A DNA stretch of 33,322 nucleotides from DBFJGL01 sp048394785 (GTDB lineage: Bacteria; Bacillota; Clostridia; Christensenellales; CAG-917), in the NCBI GenBank assembly GCA_048394785.1, contig DBFJGL010000011.1:1-33322 (forward strand). Reading direction: 5' to 3'. This document shows positions 1 through 6,081 of this stretch, one piece after another; position 1 is the first letter of the stretch; each line of letters begins with the position of its first letter. Below the pieces are notes generated by a model that was not told the DNA's origin, did no database searches, and saw only the letters and a list, made by a program, of their open reading frames with translations. A program made the translations under genes and the position numbers.

Positions 1-954
1 GGCGTTGCCGAGCATATCGAGGGTGACGGTTTTGAGGTCGTAACCCAAGTCGGAGGAGATGTAAGTGCCGCCCGTGAGAATTGCGATGTCTTCGAGATAC
101 GCCTTTCTTCTGTCGCCGAAACCGGGAGCCTTTACCGCCACGCAGTTGAACACGCCTTTGAGTTTGTTAACTATAATGGTGGTGAGAGCCTCGCCTTCGA
201 TGTCGTCGGAGATGATGAGCAGCTTCAAGCCGTTTTTAAGCACCTGTTCGAGCAGGGGAAGGATTTCCTGAATATTGCTGATTTTCTTATCGGTGATGAG
301 TATTGCGGGGTTATCGAGTTCCGCTTCCATTTTCTCGGTGTTGGTGACGAGGTAAGGGGAAACGTAACCGCGGTCGAATTGCATACCTTCGACAACGTTG
401 AGTTCGGTGTGCATCGCCTTGCCTTCTTCGATGGTGATTACGCCGTCTTTGCCTACTTTTTCCATTGCGTCGGAAATGAGTTGACCTATGCTGTCGTCGC
501 CGGCGGAGATTGCCGCAACCTGCGCGATAGCGGTTTTGTCTTCAACGTCCTTGCTGATTTTTTTAAGTTCTTCGACGGCGGCGTCGGTTGCAAACTGAAT
601 GCCTTTTTTGAGCACCATCGGATTTGCGCCTGCCGCTACGTTTTTAAGACCTTCTTTTACGATTGCCTGAGCGAGAACCGCCGCGGTGGTGGTACCGTCG
701 CCCGCCACGTCGTTGGTTTTGGTGGAAACTTCGCGGATAATCTGCGCGCCCATATTTTCAAATGGATCTTCGAGAGAAACTTCTTTTGCGATGGTTACGC
801 CGTCGTTGGTGACGAGGGGCGCGCCGTAGGGCTTGTCGAGCACGACGTTTCTGCCCTTGGGACCGAGCGTGATTTTGACGGTATTTGCCAGAGTGTCGAC
901 GCCTGCTTCCAAAGCCTTTCTTGCGTCGTCGCCGTATTTATATTGTTTAGCCAT
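1..954 (-). CDS. groL: Chaperonin GroEL, N-terminal part (cut by the window edge)
   Basis: Reading the minus strand from the ATG at 954-952 gives MAKQYKYGDDARKALEAG and an uninterrupted frame to base 1, 318 codons, about 59 % of a usual 540-residue GroEL. GroEL forms the double-ring ATP-driven cage that folds cytosolic proteins with GroES. Visible hallmarks are the nucleotide-binding LGPKGRNVVL and GDGTTTA motifs of the equatorial domain, followed by the intermediate domain and much of the apical domain (GFGDRR near the edge). An AGGAGA ribosome binding site lies 6-7 bases before the start. The gene follows groES after 76 bases and is presumably transcribed from the CIRCE-controlled promoter at 1371-1399. 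Nothing is broken; the frame simply leaves the window, so the C-terminus cannot be judged. Confidence 0.97.
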   Translation of the reverse strand, partial: MAKQYKYGDDARKALEAGVDTLANTVKITLGPKGRNVVLDKPYGAPLVTNDGVTIAKEVSLEDPFENMGAQIIREVSTKTNDVAGDGTTTAAVLAQAIVKEGLKNVAAGANPMVLKKGIQFATDAAVEELKKISKDVEDKTAIAQVAAISAGDDSIGQLISDAMEKVGKDGVITIEEGKAMHTELNVVEGMQFDRGYVSPYLVTNTEKMEAELDNPAILITDKKISNIQEILPLLEQVLKNGLKLLIISDDIEGEALTTIIVNKLKGVFNCVAVKAPGFGDRRKAYLEDIAILTGGTYISSDLGYDLKTVTLDMLGNA

Positions 955-1030
955 AATATATCTCCTTTAATTATTATAGTGTGCCGCGCGCCTGACTCTG
1001 CCGCGGCGGCAATGCCGATACAAGTCGTTA

Positions 1031-1315
1031 TTATTCGACGATTGCGAGAATGTCCGCCTGACGCACGATGACAACTTCTTCGCCGTCTATTTTGAACTCG
1101 CTGCCGGCGTATTTGGAATAGATTACGGTGTCGCCGACTTTTACCTTCATTTCAACTTCTTTGCCGTCCACGTTTCCGCCGGGACCTACCGCGATTACGG
1201 TTGCCAGCTGGGGCTTCTCCTGCGCGGAGCCGGGAAGTACGATGCCGCTTGCGGTCTTTTCGTCGTTTTCGATTGCTTTGATGACAACTTTGTCAAACAG
1301 GGGTTTGATTGCCAT
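1031..1315 (-). CDS. groES: Co-chaperonin GroES
   Basis: This 94-residue protein starts MAIKPLFDKVVIKAIEND and is the usual length for GroES, the heptameric lid of the GroEL chamber. The mobile loop (about residues 17-34, ASGIVLPGSAQEKPQ) and the beta-barrel motifs VGDTVIYSKYAG and DGEEVVIVRQADILAI are all present. The frame can be extended upstream to 1372, but a GGAGG ribosome binding site sits directly before the ATG at 1315, and the extension would run through the CIRCE operator, so the short form is right. It is the first gene of the groESL operon. Regulation by the HrcA repressor is inferred from the CIRCE element. Confidence 0.97.
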   Translation of the reverse strand: MAIKPLFDKVVIKAIENDEKTASGIVLPGSAQEKPQLATVIAVGPGGNVDGKEVEMKVKVGDTVIYSKYAGSEFKIDGEEVVIVRQADILAIVE

Positions 1316-1342
1316 ATTTATGCCTCCAAATAAAATTCTGTT

Positions 1343-1369
1343 TTGGCACTCACAGTGCCCGATTGCTAA
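1343..1369 (-). promoter_or_regulatory. CIRCE operator (HrcA binding site) of groESL
   Basis: On the minus strand the sequence reads TTAGCAATC, nine bases, then GAGTGCCAA. The consensus CIRCE element is TTAGCACTC-N9-GAGTGCTAA, so 16 of 18 arm positions match and the spacer is exactly nine bases. It lies just downstream of the -10 box and before the groES ribosome binding site, the classical position for HrcA heat-shock repression in Bacillota. Confidence 0.88.
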
Positions 1370-1370
1370 C

Positions 1371-1399
1371 AATATATATCAATGTTTGCCAGATGTCAA
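1371..1399 (-). promoter_or_regulatory. Sigma-A type promoter of groESL
   Basis: On the minus strand a perfect -35 TTGACA (1399-1394) is followed after 17 bases by TATATT (1376-1371), five of six to the -10 consensus. The CIRCE element begins two bases further on, so the start of transcription falls inside the operator. Confidence 0.8.
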
Positions 1400-1455
1400 T
1401 ATATTATGCAAAGTTTTTGAAATTTATATGTCAAAAGCCGCATTTTCGCGCTTAA

Positions 1456-1824
1456 AAGATTGCGTTATTGACAGTCGGCATAAAAATAAATACAATAAAA
1501 GAGGTAATAATCCCCGATAGCGTGACGATTATAGGTAGCGGTGCGTTCAGTGGTTGCAGAGGTTTGACGAGCATAACGATTCCCGACAGCGTGACGAGCA
1601 TAGATTGGGATGCGTTCAGTGGTTGCGACGGTTTGGCGAGTATAATAATCGGTAGCAGAGTGACGATTTTAGGCAATTCGGTGTTCAGCTATTGTTCAGC
1701 CTTGACGAGTGTTAAATTTAACGGAACGGTTGAACAGTGGGATGCGATTACAAAAGGTGGTTCTTGGAATTCCGGTTGTCCGTTTACTGAGGTTGTGTGC
1801 TCAAATGGCACGGTGAGTGTATAA
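1456..1824 (+). pseudogene. C-terminal fragment of a BspA-like leucine-rich repeat protein
   Basis: The open frame runs from just after an in-frame stop at 1453 to 1824; the first usable start is a TTG at 1468, giving 118 residues. It holds three LRR_5 (BspA type) repeats of about 23 residues with the pattern IPDSVTxIGxxAFSGCxxLTSI, then the typical C-terminal end of this family, VKFNGTVEQWDAI and CPFTEVVCSNGTVSV. Full-length members are secreted or surface proteins of several hundred residues with a signal peptide; here there is no signal peptide, no strong ribosome binding site, and the upstream part is missing. A good terminator follows at 1850. I read it as the 3' remnant of a larger gene, although expression of the short form cannot be excluded. 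Confidence 0.7.
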
Positions 1825-1849
1825 AAATATTTGATATTTAAGACGGTTA

Positions 1850-1877
1850 AAACAGAGGGTGATTGCCCTCTGTTTTT
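1850..1877 (+). terminator. Rho-independent terminator after the LRR fragment
   Basis: An 8-bp stem, ACAGAGGG pairing with CCCTCTGT, encloses a six-base loop (1860-1865) and is followed by a run of five T (1873-1877). It lies 28 bases after the stop codon of the LRR fragment, so the terminator of the ancestral gene has survived. The flanking A-run means it could also work on the minus strand. Confidence 0.85.
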
Positions 1878-1985
1878 CGTTTGGGACAAATATATGTGCA
1901 GTATAGGTTGTCGTCGTTTATTTTGGGGATTGCCGCGTTCCGTTCGTGTTACTCACTTCACTCGCGATGACATCTTAACTCTCGC

Positions 1986-2126
1986 GTGTCACTGCGAGGA
2001 GCTTTGAAAAAGCGACGTGGCAGTCCCCTATGTAGAGGAATGGCTTATGGGCGATAAATAGGTTTACGTTCCTGTTCGGGGGATTGCCACGCTACACTCA
2101 TACATTCGTTTCGCTCGCAATGACAC
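1986..2126. repeat. Palindromic intergenic repeat, copy 1
   Basis: The left arm GTGTCACTGCGAG (1986-1998) and inner block CGTGGCAGTCCCC (2016-2028) are matched in inverse complement by GGGGATTGCCACG (2079-2091) and CTCGCAATGACAC (2114-2126). The unit can fold into one long imperfect hairpin. It has no coding capacity. A related right half, with CTCGCGATGACA, lies just before it at about 1925-1971. The family resembles the abundant hairpin repeats seen between genes in many clostridial genomes. Confidence 0.8.
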
Positions 2127-2219
2127 TGTGACATAAGCCGAGCAAGCGGATAAAACACAATGACACGATAAAATAAATTTTGCAAACGGAAAAAAATTGT
2201 AATGACACCTTAACCCCAC

Positions 2220-2341
2220 GTGTCACTGCGAGGAGTGAAACGACGTGGCAGTCCCCTATGTAGAGGAGTATCGCCGTATATAAGTTATCGTCGCCTGTTT
2301 AGGGGATTGCCACGCATTGTAAACAATGCTCGCAATGACAC
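2220..2341. repeat. Palindromic intergenic repeat, copy 2
   Basis: It has the same architecture as the copy at 1986: GTGTCACTGCGAG at 2220-2232, then CGTGGCAGTCCCC, a short centre, GGGGATTGCCACG and CTCGCAATGACAC ending at 2341. The left half, including the block CCCCTATGTAGAGGA, is nearly identical to copy 1, while the centres differ. No gene is present. Confidence 0.8.
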
Positions 2342-2363
2342 GGGAATATGAACAAAGTGCTTG

Positions 2364-2733
2364 TATAGCAACTCTTAATGCGTAAGCCCACCCCCCTCGC
2401 GAAAATCTTTGCGCTCGTTTGATTGCGCCTGATGACGCAATGTTACTCGCTTCTTTATTTTCGCTTCTTCCGCGTGTGTTATGTTACGCACTACGTGCTC
2501 CACGCTTAAGCACACGCGGTTTTTTCCCTATTTCTCGTAGGGGGCTTGGCGGATTGCGCGGCGGAGCAACGTGTCTTGTTATGTCACTCGGTCAGGCAAA
2601 AGGTACGAACAAAATTTTTGCCCTCCCTTGTACAGAGTATCAACCGCGCAAGTCCTATTCGTCGGGGCGTCGCCCCTCCAGCACACCGACACTCTTCGTT
2701 TGTACTTTACTGCTCAACACTCATTATCGTCGC
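2364..2733 (+). repeat. 370-bp structured repeat element, copy 1
   Basis: This stretch recurs in inverted orientation at 12204-12568 with only scattered substitutions and a few short indels. A segment of roughly 90 bases (from GCGAAAATCTTTGCGC to about 2492) and one of about 49 bases (from the block AAAATTTTTGCCCTCC to AAGTCCTATT) look identical in both copies. It holds several potential hairpins: ATTGCG/CGCAAT, a 9-bp stem CCGCGTGTG/CACACGCGG (2470-2519) followed by six T, and GGGGC/GCCCC. Open frames inside it are not conserved between copies because of a 1-base indel after the T-run, so I regard it as non-coding. There are no obvious terminal inverted repeats or target duplications. Confidence 0.82.
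2470..2525 (+). terminator. Terminator-like hairpin inside the repeat element, copy 1
   Basis: CCGCGTGTG (2470-2478) pairs perfectly with CACACGCGG (2511-2519) and is followed by six T (2520-2525). The 32-base interior can form a smaller GCAC/GTGC hairpin. It looks like an intrinsic terminator in the element's own plus orientation, but no gene lies upstream within the element. Confidence 0.5.
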
Positions 2734-2793
2734 CTTTTGCACCCGCTCAAAGTTTACGTTAAACCGTGTATATGGTTTGCCATTCCTATTTAT

Positions 2794-2909
2794 GGGATTG
2801 CCACGCTACACTCATAAACTCGTTTCGCTCGCAATGACACCGTGATATAAGCTGAGCAAGCGGATAAAATGAAATGCAATGACACGATAACATCGCGTGT
2901 CATTGCGAG
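2794..2909. repeat. Half palindromic repeat and direct repeat of 2080-2170
   Basis: From GGGATTGCCACGCTACACTCATA at 2794 to the AATGACACGATAA block near 2890 this is a direct repeat, with few changes, of 2080-2170; the shared sequence includes the GAGCAAGCGGATAAAA block. A left-arm motif GTGTCATTGCGAG follows at 2897-2909. Together with copies 1 and 2 it surrounds the 370-bp element, so 1925-2909 is a repeat nest without genes. Confidence 0.75.
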
Positions 2910-2942
2910 ATAGAAGAAATTAAATAACATATAGATTATATA

Positions 2943-2971
2943 TTGAATATACGTCATTTATTTGATATAAT
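2943..2971 (+). promoter_or_regulatory. Sigma-A type promoter of the hpf-ruvB operon
   Basis: TTGAAT (2943-2948) is followed after 17 bases by a perfect TATAAT (2966-2971). The expected transcription start is near 2978, leaving a short leader with an AAGGAGGTG ribosome binding site. Confidence 0.78.
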
Positions 2972-2998
2972 GATTATACAAACTAAGGAGGTGCAACT

Positions 2999-3328
2999 AT
3001 GAAGATAGAAATTTTTGGCAAGAACTATAACGTAAGCGACTCTTTGAAGAACATCACCGAGAAGAAATGCGCCAAGCTTGACAAATATTTCCAGGACGAT
3101 GAGAACGCCGTTGCGAAATTTGTCGTGACTCTCGAGGGCAACACCTACACCACGGAGCTTTCCGTGACGTATCGCGCGCAGTCTTACCGTGCTACCGCCG
3201 AATCCGACACTCCGTTTGACAACATCGACGAGGTCATTCCCCGCTTGCTCGGGCAAATCCGCAAGCAGAAGGACATTTGGGGGAAGACCAAAAAGGGCAC
3301 CGAAAACGTATACGACGACGAAGAATGA
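2999..3328 (+). CDS. hpf: Ribosome hibernation promoting factor, short form (HPF/YfiA/RaiA family)
   Basis: The 109-residue protein begins MKIEIFGKNYNVSDSLKN and has the S30AE fold pattern over residues 1-95, including the KLDKYF segment. Members of this family bind the decoding centre of the 30S subunit and store ribosomes in inactive form under stress or starvation. Most Bacillota encode a long HPF of about 175-190 residues whose extra C-terminal domain makes 100S dimers; this one ends with an acidic tail (ENVYDDEE) after the S30AE domain, so the dimerisation domain is absent. The start is fixed by an AAGGAGGTG site six bases upstream. It is the first gene of an eight-gene run; the next gene starts inside its stop codon (ATGA). 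Confidence 0.92.
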   Translation: MKIEIFGKNYNVSDSLKNITEKKCAKLDKYFQDDENAVAKFVVTLEGNTYTTELSVTYRAQSYRATAESDTPFDNIDEVIPRLLGQIRKQKDIWGKTKKGTENVYDDEE

Positions 3329-4122
3329 GAGTCGGCGTATCCACAGCAACATTTTTTACAAAGCTATTGACCGAGGACTCGTTCTCGGTCATTAAACGCT
3401 GCGGAGGAGAGGTGGCGGAAGTCTTTTTGACGACTTTCTGCGAATACGAACCTTCCTTCGGCAAACTGTTAAAGGAAAGAAAGGAGAGCGCGGGGTTGGA
3501 GATATATTCCATACACGCGCTCAACACCGAGTTCGAACCGCAGTTGTTCAACGTTGCGGAGCGCACGCGGACGGACGCGGAAAAGGTGTATCGCAAAGTG
3601 CTTGCCGTAGGCAGGGAAATAGGCGCGAAATATTATACTTTTCACGGCACGTCGCGTCTGAAAAAGTCTACGACGCTCGACGCGGAGCGCGTGGGCAGAC
3701 GTATGCGCGAACTCGGCGATATGTCGCTCGATTACGGCATTACGCTTTGTTTCGAGAACGTGCATTGGGCGGCGTTCAACGCGCCCGAATTTTTTGTGCC
3801 GGTAAAAGAACTTGCCCCTAATATAGGCACCGTGCTCGATATTAAGCAGGCGCGCCAGAGCGGCAGAGATTGGCGTGAATATCTCGACGTTATGGGCGAT
3901 ACTCTGAAAAACGTGCACGTTTCCGACCATATCGGAGATAAAATCGTTATGGCGGGCAAGGGCGAGTTTGAGTTTTGCGAGCTTGTAAAAGAACTCAAAA
4001 CGAGAGGTTTGGATACTCCGCTCGTGCTGGAACAGTACGCAGGCAATTACGACTCTTTCGACGAAGTCGCGGAGTCTGTTGATTATATCAAAAGAATTAT
4101 AGGAGAAGTATATGCAAATTAA
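3325..4122 (+). CDS. Sugar phosphate isomerase/epimerase-like TIM-barrel protein (AP_endonuc_2 fold)
   Basis: The 265-residue protein starts MRVGVSTATFFTKLL at an ATG that overlaps the hpf stop codon as ATGA. A longer frame from 3277 would lie inside hpf and lacks its own ribosome site. The pattern is that of the xylose isomerase-like superfamily: barrel strands with probable metal ligands in CFENVH, TVLDIKQA, NVHVSDH and LVLEQYAG, plus a YYTFHG strand. Relatives isomerise or epimerise keto-sugars, cleave abasic DNA or are uncharacterised. The substrate cannot be read from the sequence. The neighbour pgi may hint at sugar phosphate metabolism, while ruvCAB further on leaves endonuclease IV-like repair as an alternative, although the length and motifs fit the isomerase branch better. 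Confidence 0.82.
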   Translation: MRVGVSTATFFTKLLTEDSFSVIKRCGGEVAEVFLTTFCEYEPSFGKLLKERKESAGLEIYSIHALNTEFEPQLFNVAERTRTDAEKVYRKVLAVGREIGAKYYTFHGTSRLKKSTTLDAERVGRRMRELGDMSLDYGITLCFENVHWAAFNAPEFFVPVKELAPNIGTVLDIKQARQSGRDWREYLDVMGDTLKNVHVSDHIGDKIVMAGKGEFEFCELVKELKTRGLDTPLVLEQYAGNYDSFDEVAESVDYIKRIIGEVYAN

Positions 4123-5503
4123 GTTCGATTTCAACAATATGATGCGCGAATATATCGGCGACGAGGGTATTGCCGAAAAGGAAATCCTCGCGCTTAAAGA
4201 GGAAGCGGCAGACGCGTACGCTTATTTCGAGAAAAACCGCGGCACCGCTATGATGGGGTGGTCTGAACTGCCTTACAATCAGGAGCAGGTGGTCAAGGAC
4301 ATCATAGAGTGCGCCTGCGACGTCAGAGAGAAGTTTGAAAACTTCGTGGTGCTCGGCATAGGCGGCAGCGCGCTCGGCCCGACAGCCGTTTTCACCGCGC
4401 TCTGCCATTTCCGTTACAACGATTTGCCCAAGGAAAAGAGGGGCGTAAAGTTCTTTGTGGAAGACAACGTCGACCCCGAAAGAATGCTCGCTCTGCTTGA
4501 CGTAATCGACGTCACCAAGACTATGTTCAACGTGGTTACAAAGAGCGGCGCGACGTCGGAAACCATGAGTCAGTATCTCATCATTTCGGATATACTCAAA
4601 AAGAAACTCGGTAAAGATTGGAACAAACACATCATCGCCACCACTTCCGAAAGCAGAGGCAATCTCATAAAACTCGCTAAGGCGGAGGGTTTCAAAACAT
4701 TCTTTATACCCGACGGAGTGGGCGGACGTTTCTCCGAGCTTTGCCCCGTGGGACTTCTGCCCGCGGCTGTGCTCGGCATCGACATCACGGGACTCCTTCG
4801 CGGAGCGGCGGATATGGACAAGCGTTGCAACAGTGCCGACGCGTTCAAAAATCCCGCGCTTATGGCGGCGGTGCTGCAGTACATCGCTATGAAAAAGGGC
4901 AAGAATATTTCCGTTATGATGCCTTATGCGGACAGCCTCAGATATATGGCGGATTGGTATTGCCAGCTTTGGGGCGAAAGTCTGGGCAAGGCGGTTGATT
5001 TGGACGGCAAAATCGTAAATGCGGGTCAAACTCCCGTCAAGTCCTTGGGCGTCACCGACCAGCACTCTCAGGTTCAGCTTTATACCGAAGGACCGTTCGA
5101 TAAGGTTATTACCATCATCGGCGTCGAGCAGTTCCGCGGCGACGTGGTTATCGCAAACGGCGCAGAGGAGTTCCCCGACGTCAATTTCCTGTGCGGACAC
5201 ACAATGGGCGAGCTTATCAATACCGAACGCGTAGCCACCGAATACGCGCTCACGCGTTCCAAGCATATGAACAACACTCTGTTATTGCCCGAAATCAACG
5301 CAAATACCGTCGGACAGCTGCTTATGTTCTTCCAGCTCGAAACCGCGTATTGCGGAAAATTGCTCAACGTGGACACCTTCAATCAGCCCGGCGTCGAGGA
5401 AGGCAAAAACGCAACTTACGCGCTGTTCAACCGCAAAGGTTACGAGGAGAAAAAGGCGGAACTCGAAGCCGCACCCAAAAAACAGGAAAAATATATTATC
5501 TGA
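4112..5503 (+). CDS. pgi: Glucose-6-phosphate isomerase
   Basis: This 463-residue cytosolic enzyme interconverts glucose 6-phosphate and fructose 6-phosphate in glycolysis and gluconeogenesis. Family signatures are clear: VLGIGGSALGP (SIS domain 1, phosphate loop), VVTKSGATSETMSQ, the signature PDGVGGRFSELCPVGLLPAA, and QLYTEGPFDK with the conserved late motifs. The length is normal for the bacterial type. It begins at an ATG 11 bases before the end of the preceding gene, with an AGGAGA site four to five bases in front, so the two are translationally linked. Its stop codon overlaps the start of the next gene (TGATG). A glycolytic gene between hpf and ruvCAB is an uncommon arrangement. Confidence 0.96.
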   Translation: MQIKFDFNNMMREYIGDEGIAEKEILALKEEAADAYAYFEKNRGTAMMGWSELPYNQEQVVKDIIECACDVREKFENFVVLGIGGSALGPTAVFTALCHFRYNDLPKEKRGVKFFVEDNVDPERMLALLDVIDVTKTMFNVVTKSGATSETMSQYLIISDILKKKLGKDWNKHIIATTSESRGNLIKLAKAEGFKTFFIPDGVGGRFSELCPVGLLPAAVLGIDITGLLRGAADMDKRCNSADAFKNPALMAAVLQYIAMKKGKNISVMMPYADSLRYMADWYCQLWGESLGKAVDLDGKIVNAGQTPVKSLGVTDQHSQVQLYTEGPFDKVITIIGVEQFRGDVVIANGAEEFPDVNFLCGHTMGELINTERVATEYALTRSKHMNNTLLLPEINANTVGQLLMFFQLETAYCGKLLNVDTFNQPGVEEGKNATYALFNRKGYEEKKAELEAAPKKQEKYII

Positions 5504-6081
5504 TGTACACGTTTTTCGCGCTGTTAAACAGAATGAAACTTGTAGAGAGGTGGTCGCTTATGCGTTCCACCTCCAAGGAAAACCTTATGGAGCACGCCGC
5601 GCAGGTTGCGATTGTAGGCGAGGCTCTCGCCATAATCAAAAACAGTCTTTACGGCGGAAGCGTCGACGTGCATAAGGTTGCGTCGCTCGCGCTTTATCAC
5701 GACACGGCGGAGGTGGTCAGCGGCGATTTGCCCACCCCCGTCAAATATTATAACCCCAAAATTAAAGCGGCTTACGGCGAAATCGAGCAGGTTATCATAG
5801 ATAAACTGCTTGCGTCCTTGCCCGAATTCGCGCAGGATAACTATGCCGATATGCTCCGTCCGAACGAGAATTCCGACGAGTATAAAATTATGAAAGTCGC
5901 GGATAAACTCAGCGCGTTCATAAAGTGCGTCGAGGAAAAAATGTCGGGCAACAAAGAGTTCGACACCGCATACAAACGCATAAAAGAGCAGTTGGACGAG
6001 ATGCGTCCCGAACACCCCGAACTTGCCTATTTTATGGATAATTTCGCCGCAAGCTTCGGCAAACAGGTCGACATCTTATGA
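5503..6081 (+). CDS. yfbR: HD-domain 5'-deoxynucleotidase (YfbR family)
   Basis: The 192-residue protein matches E. coli YfbR from end to end: the substrate-binding RWSLMRS segment (YfbR RWPLMRN), the first metal histidine in EHAAQVA, the HD pair in ALYHDTAEVVSGDLPTPVKYYN, and the late metal aspartate in VADKLSAFIKCVEE. YfbR removes phosphate from 5'-deoxyribonucleoside monophosphates and so helps balance deoxynucleotide pools. The true start is the ATG at 5503, overlapping the pgi stop (TGATG); a much longer frame from 5191 runs through pgi and should be ignored. The stop overlaps the start of the next gene (ATGA). The assignment to the YfbR family is secure, but the exact substrate is inferred. 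Confidence 0.92.
   Translation: MYTFFALLNRMKLVERWSLMRSTSKENLMEHAAQVAIVGEALAIIKNSLYGGSVDVHKVASLALYHDTAEVVSGDLPTPVKYYNPKIKAAYGEIEQVIIDKLLASLPEFAQDNYADMLRPNENSDEYKIMKVADKLSAFIKCVEEKMSGNKEFDTAYKRIKEQLDEMRPEHPELAYFMDNFAASFGKQVDIL

Noticed and set aside
379..1071. Plus-strand open frame of 230 codons over groEL
   Set aside because: It is the antisense shadow of groEL, whose minus-strand frame is intact and recognisable; the plus-strand translation has no family features.
2419..2817. Open frame of 132 codons in the repeat element, with a similar start in copy 2
   Set aside because: The first 36 residues agree between copies but a 1-base indel then shifts the frame, so selection is not on the protein. 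The sequence is repeat DNA with hairpins.
5191..5502. N-terminal extension of the YfbR-type gene
   Set aside because: It overlaps pgi in another frame and does not match YfbR, whose N-terminus aligns with the ATG at 5503.
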